Assembly: GCA_036794395.1 (NCBI GenBank)
Contig: DAIRGS010000323.1
Span: forward strand, 1 to 8,027
DNA: 8,027 nt
Source: DASXMX01 sp036794395
GTDB taxonomy: Bacteria > Planctomycetota > Phycisphaerae > Tepidisphaerales > Tepidisphaeraceae
Direction of reading: 5' to 3'
Shown here: positions 6,801 through 8,027 of the stretch, one piece after another
How the letters are laid out: each line of letters opens with the position of its first letter
How positions within the stretch are numbered: the first letter of the stretch is position 1
Program-made: the position numbers and the translations under genes
The notes under the pieces: model-generated
The model's database searches: none
Told to the model about the DNA's origin: nothing
Seen by the model: only the letters and a program-made list of their open reading frames with translations

Positions 6801-8027
6801 TCGGCAGCGTGTCGCGACCAATCCCCCGGCTCGACGCCCTGGACACCGCCGGCCTTGTTGCCGCCCTCGATAGCCCAAGCGGCTGGCAGCGGGATATGGC
6901 GCAGCATTTGATCGTGCAAAAGTCCGATCCCTCGGCCGTGGCGTTGCTCGAGCAACTTTTCGCCGGCAGCCAACGCGATGTAACACGCCTCCAGGCGCTT
7001 TGTGCCCTGGAGGGATTAAAGTCACTTAAGCCCGAAGTTCTGCTGCGCGCCCTAAGCGATTCGCATCCGGGAATCCGCCGCCATGCGGTGCGCCTGAGCG
7101 AAGATTACCTGGCCAAGTCTCCCAACATTGCAGCGCGCGTCCTTAAGCTTGCAACAGATCCAGATCCATCCGTAAGAATGCAGGTGGCATATTCTCTCGG
7201 CCAATGGGATAGCCCCACTGCCGCGGATGCATTGGGTGCGCTGGTCGTCGCTAATCAGAATCAACCCTATATCGAAGCCGCGGCGATGAGTTCTTTGACC
7301 GGGTCGAATATTCAGTCAGTTTCAACTGCAATCGCCGACAACATGAATTCCGCCCCGCCGTCCCAACTGGTTCTATCGGGGGTTTTGAAATTCGCCGGGG
7401 CCACCGGGAATGGCCCCGCGGCAGCGAAACTTCTCGACCGCGTCACACAACTGCACAACGGCACCCCCGAAGTTTGGCAGCTTGAAACCGTCGCTGTCAT
7501 GCTCGACGCAATGCAGTCTTCCAGGATCAACCTTGCACAAATCGCCGGTAACGATGCCGGCGCGAAAAGTGTGGCGGGTAAAGTAGACGCTTTGCTGGAC
7601 GCGGCCCGCAAGCTTGCCGCCGACCCATTGGCCCAGTTGGACATCCGCAGCGCCGCAATCCGCCTGATGGGACGGGGCGGTCCACATGTGAAGGAAGAAC
7701 TCTCGGTCCTGGCATCAATGCTCACGCCGCAGACTTCATCCGATGTGCAAATTGCCGCGATAGCCGCATTGGCCAAATCGCATGATGACACCGCACCACA
7801 AGCGCTACTGCTTGGCTGGCGCACCTACAGCCCCGCACTCAAGCCAATCGCCCTCGACGCGATCCTCAACCGCGCGGATTGGACGCCGGCCTTGCTGGAT
7901 GCGTTGGAGGCCAAGCGTGTTCCCGCGACCGATCTAGATGCCATTAGGCGTCAGCGGCTACTGCGAAATCGCGATGCAGATGTGCAGGCTCGCGCTCAAG
8001 CGATTTTCGCAGGGGCAGTCAATGCCC
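3821..8027 (+). CDS. Giant exported fusion: polysaccharide deacetylase, VCBS-like segment, PVC-type dehydrogenase, HEAT-like repeats (3' end missing)
   Basis: One uninterrupted frame of 1402 codons running off the right edge. The ATG at 3821 has GGAG 5 bases upstream and starts a Sec signal peptide (MLFRKLTMVLILLTATCAGA). Domains in order: (1) about 57-330, NodB-type polysaccharide deacetylase. Motif 1 is the Asp pair D65-D66, motif 2 is H120-T-V-D-H124, motif 3 is RFPCCDS from R160, and the late His is H293 in FVFHPYGW, so the metal triad and catalytic residues look intact. (2) About 345-600, VCBS/FG-GAP-like blades with Asp-rich loops at 354 (DLNADGYLD), 461 (DLDGDGDCE) and 517 (DIDGDGKDD). 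(3) About 618-1000, PVC-type membrane-bound dehydrogenase beta-propeller related to sugar/sorbosone dehydrogenases: RPGFKAEIVAAEP, DTNGDGKAD at 721, HRVNGLAYGLDNWVWVANG, and ADMYRLVIEHPEWIP followed by GRNMGRIYRIF. (4) From about 1005, helical HEAT-like repeats (HPGIRRHAVRLSEDYL, DPSVRMQVAYSLGQW). Family members normally end in a heme-binding CxxCH domain, expected beyond the edge. It is probably periplasmic or surface-located; substrate unknown. Confidence 0.9.
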   Translation, partial: MLFRKLTMVLILLTATCAGAASEGNRLTYLDDLDPYYVSRNFPKLVTPQWVGEEGVDAVVILAIDDMQNPATYEKFLRPVLDRLKQIDGRAPVSIMTRSVKADDPQLQAWLKEGLSLETHTVDHPCPLLQGSDFPKAKSTYDRSVDNLSAIPNSRPVAFRFPCCDSKNTPSPRAFAEILGKTTGSGNFITIDSSVFNIPTANDPALPRTIPLNPDGTERFRRYLPFDNFANYVEDYPYPYVIGKLCWEFPCAVPSDWESFHIQGNASPRLLEDWKASLDATVLKQGVMNFVFHPYGWSSPQQHVDFIDYAVKRYGKRVKFLTFAEAMHRIETNVLGGQPLRDAKGNDNGARILDLNADGYLDAVISNSHVHQARVWNATSKKWDISEFPVEIVRDGVEAGAEFGVLEGRPIMSIRNELMLDAWKFENGKWINDISLLNGLDLTGQVFTADHGADRGFRFHDLDGDGDCEVVVSNDMQQVIFQWDREIRRWMRLNFMIPQGAAFVDADGHDAGLRLIDIDGDGKDDALFSDEDHYSLHLFTSMKDGWGKQILAGKHGGIDPLPPLVRGGTNNGGWFLNRTLWVQNENTEKLPDQVDRRPFNQLLNGTFAGPRSPQASLDSIQLRPGFKAEIVAAEPLVEDPIAFAWGADRKLWVVEMGDYPLGVDGKGKPGGKVKFLEDTQGDGHYTKATVFLDNLPFPTGVLPWGKGVLITAAPNILYAEDTNGDGKADVVKVLYSGFVQGNQQHRVNGLAYGLDNWVWVANGHSGGTIKSELTGKAVNIRGRDLRIKPDEGLVETTTGMTQFGHTMNDWGDWFGCDNSNPMYQYVLEDHYLRRNPHFAPPVPLVQVSDVPGASPVYPISPDVPRFNDLWALHHFTSANSVTVYRDVLFGPNYYGNSFASEPVGNLIHREVLRKDGVEYHSARPSDEKTSEFLASFDPWFRPTTLRVGPDGALWVADMYRLVIEHPEWIPKEWQEKLDLRAGRNMGRIYRIFPVGSVSRPIPRLDALDTAGLVAALDSPSGWQRDMAQHLIVQKSDPSAVALLEQLFAGSQRDVTRLQALCALEGLKSLKPEVLLRALSDSHPGIRRHAVRLSEDYLAKSPNIAARVLKLATDPDPSVRMQVAYSLGQWDSPTAADALGALVVANQNQPYIEAAAMSSLTGSNIQSVSTAIADNMNSAPPSQLVLSGVLKFAGATGNGPAAAKLLDRVTQLHNGTPEVWQLETVAVMLDAMQSSRINLAQIAGNDAGAKSVAGKVDALLDAARKLAADPLAQLDIRSAAIRLMGRGGPHVKEELSVLASMLTPQTSSDVQIAAIAALAKSHDDTAPQALLLGWRTYSPALKPIALDAILNRADWTPALLDALEAKRVPATDLDAIRRQRLLRNRDADVQARAQAIFAGAVNA

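Overview
The window looks like a piece of a planctomycete (PVC superphylum) chromosome. The evidence is a very large secreted protein with the Pirellula/Verrucomicrobium-type 'membrane-bound dehydrogenase' domain, a prepilin-like protein with an H-X(n)-DG C-terminal region, moderately GC-rich coding sequence and weak Shine-Dalgarno signals. I see no tRNA, rRNA, CRISPR array, insertion sequence or phage gene.

Layout. Bases 1-3495 hold five genes, all on the minus strand. In transcription order they are: a small secreted coiled-coil protein (3495-3055); a type II secretion/type IV pilin-like protein (3018-2149); a gap of about 200 bases with a stem-loop just after the pilin stop and a possible promoter; a coiled-coil zinc-ribbon protein of the COG1579 type (1942-758); ribonuclease HI (761-165), overlapping the previous gene by ATGA; and an unidentified gene (164 to the left edge and beyond) whose ATG directly follows the RNase HI stop codon. 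A palindrome resembling an interspersed repeat lies inside the start of this last gene.

Bases 3496-3820 are a divergent control region with a good sigma70-like promoter for the minus-strand genes. From 3821 to the right edge runs one plus-strand reading frame of 1402 codons with no stop and no frameshift. It encodes a signal peptide, a NodB-type polysaccharide deacetylase domain with its metal and catalytic residues intact, a VCBS/FG-GAP-like segment with Asp-rich calcium-type loops, a PVC-type dehydrogenase beta-propeller, and alpha-helical HEAT-like repeats. The gene is cut off before the heme-binding CxxCH domain that usually ends such proteins.

How the genes may work together. The zinc-ribbon protein and RNase HI form a translationally coupled pair, an arrangement also known in mycobacteria, probably acting on nucleic acids in the cytoplasm. 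The pilin-like protein and the small coiled-coil protein are both exported and probably co-transcribed. The giant plus-strand protein is an exported multidomain enzyme, plausibly for polysaccharide or sugar oxidation, and is the most striking item here. Its architecture is familiar from planctomycete genomes, but to my knowledge its biochemical role is not established.
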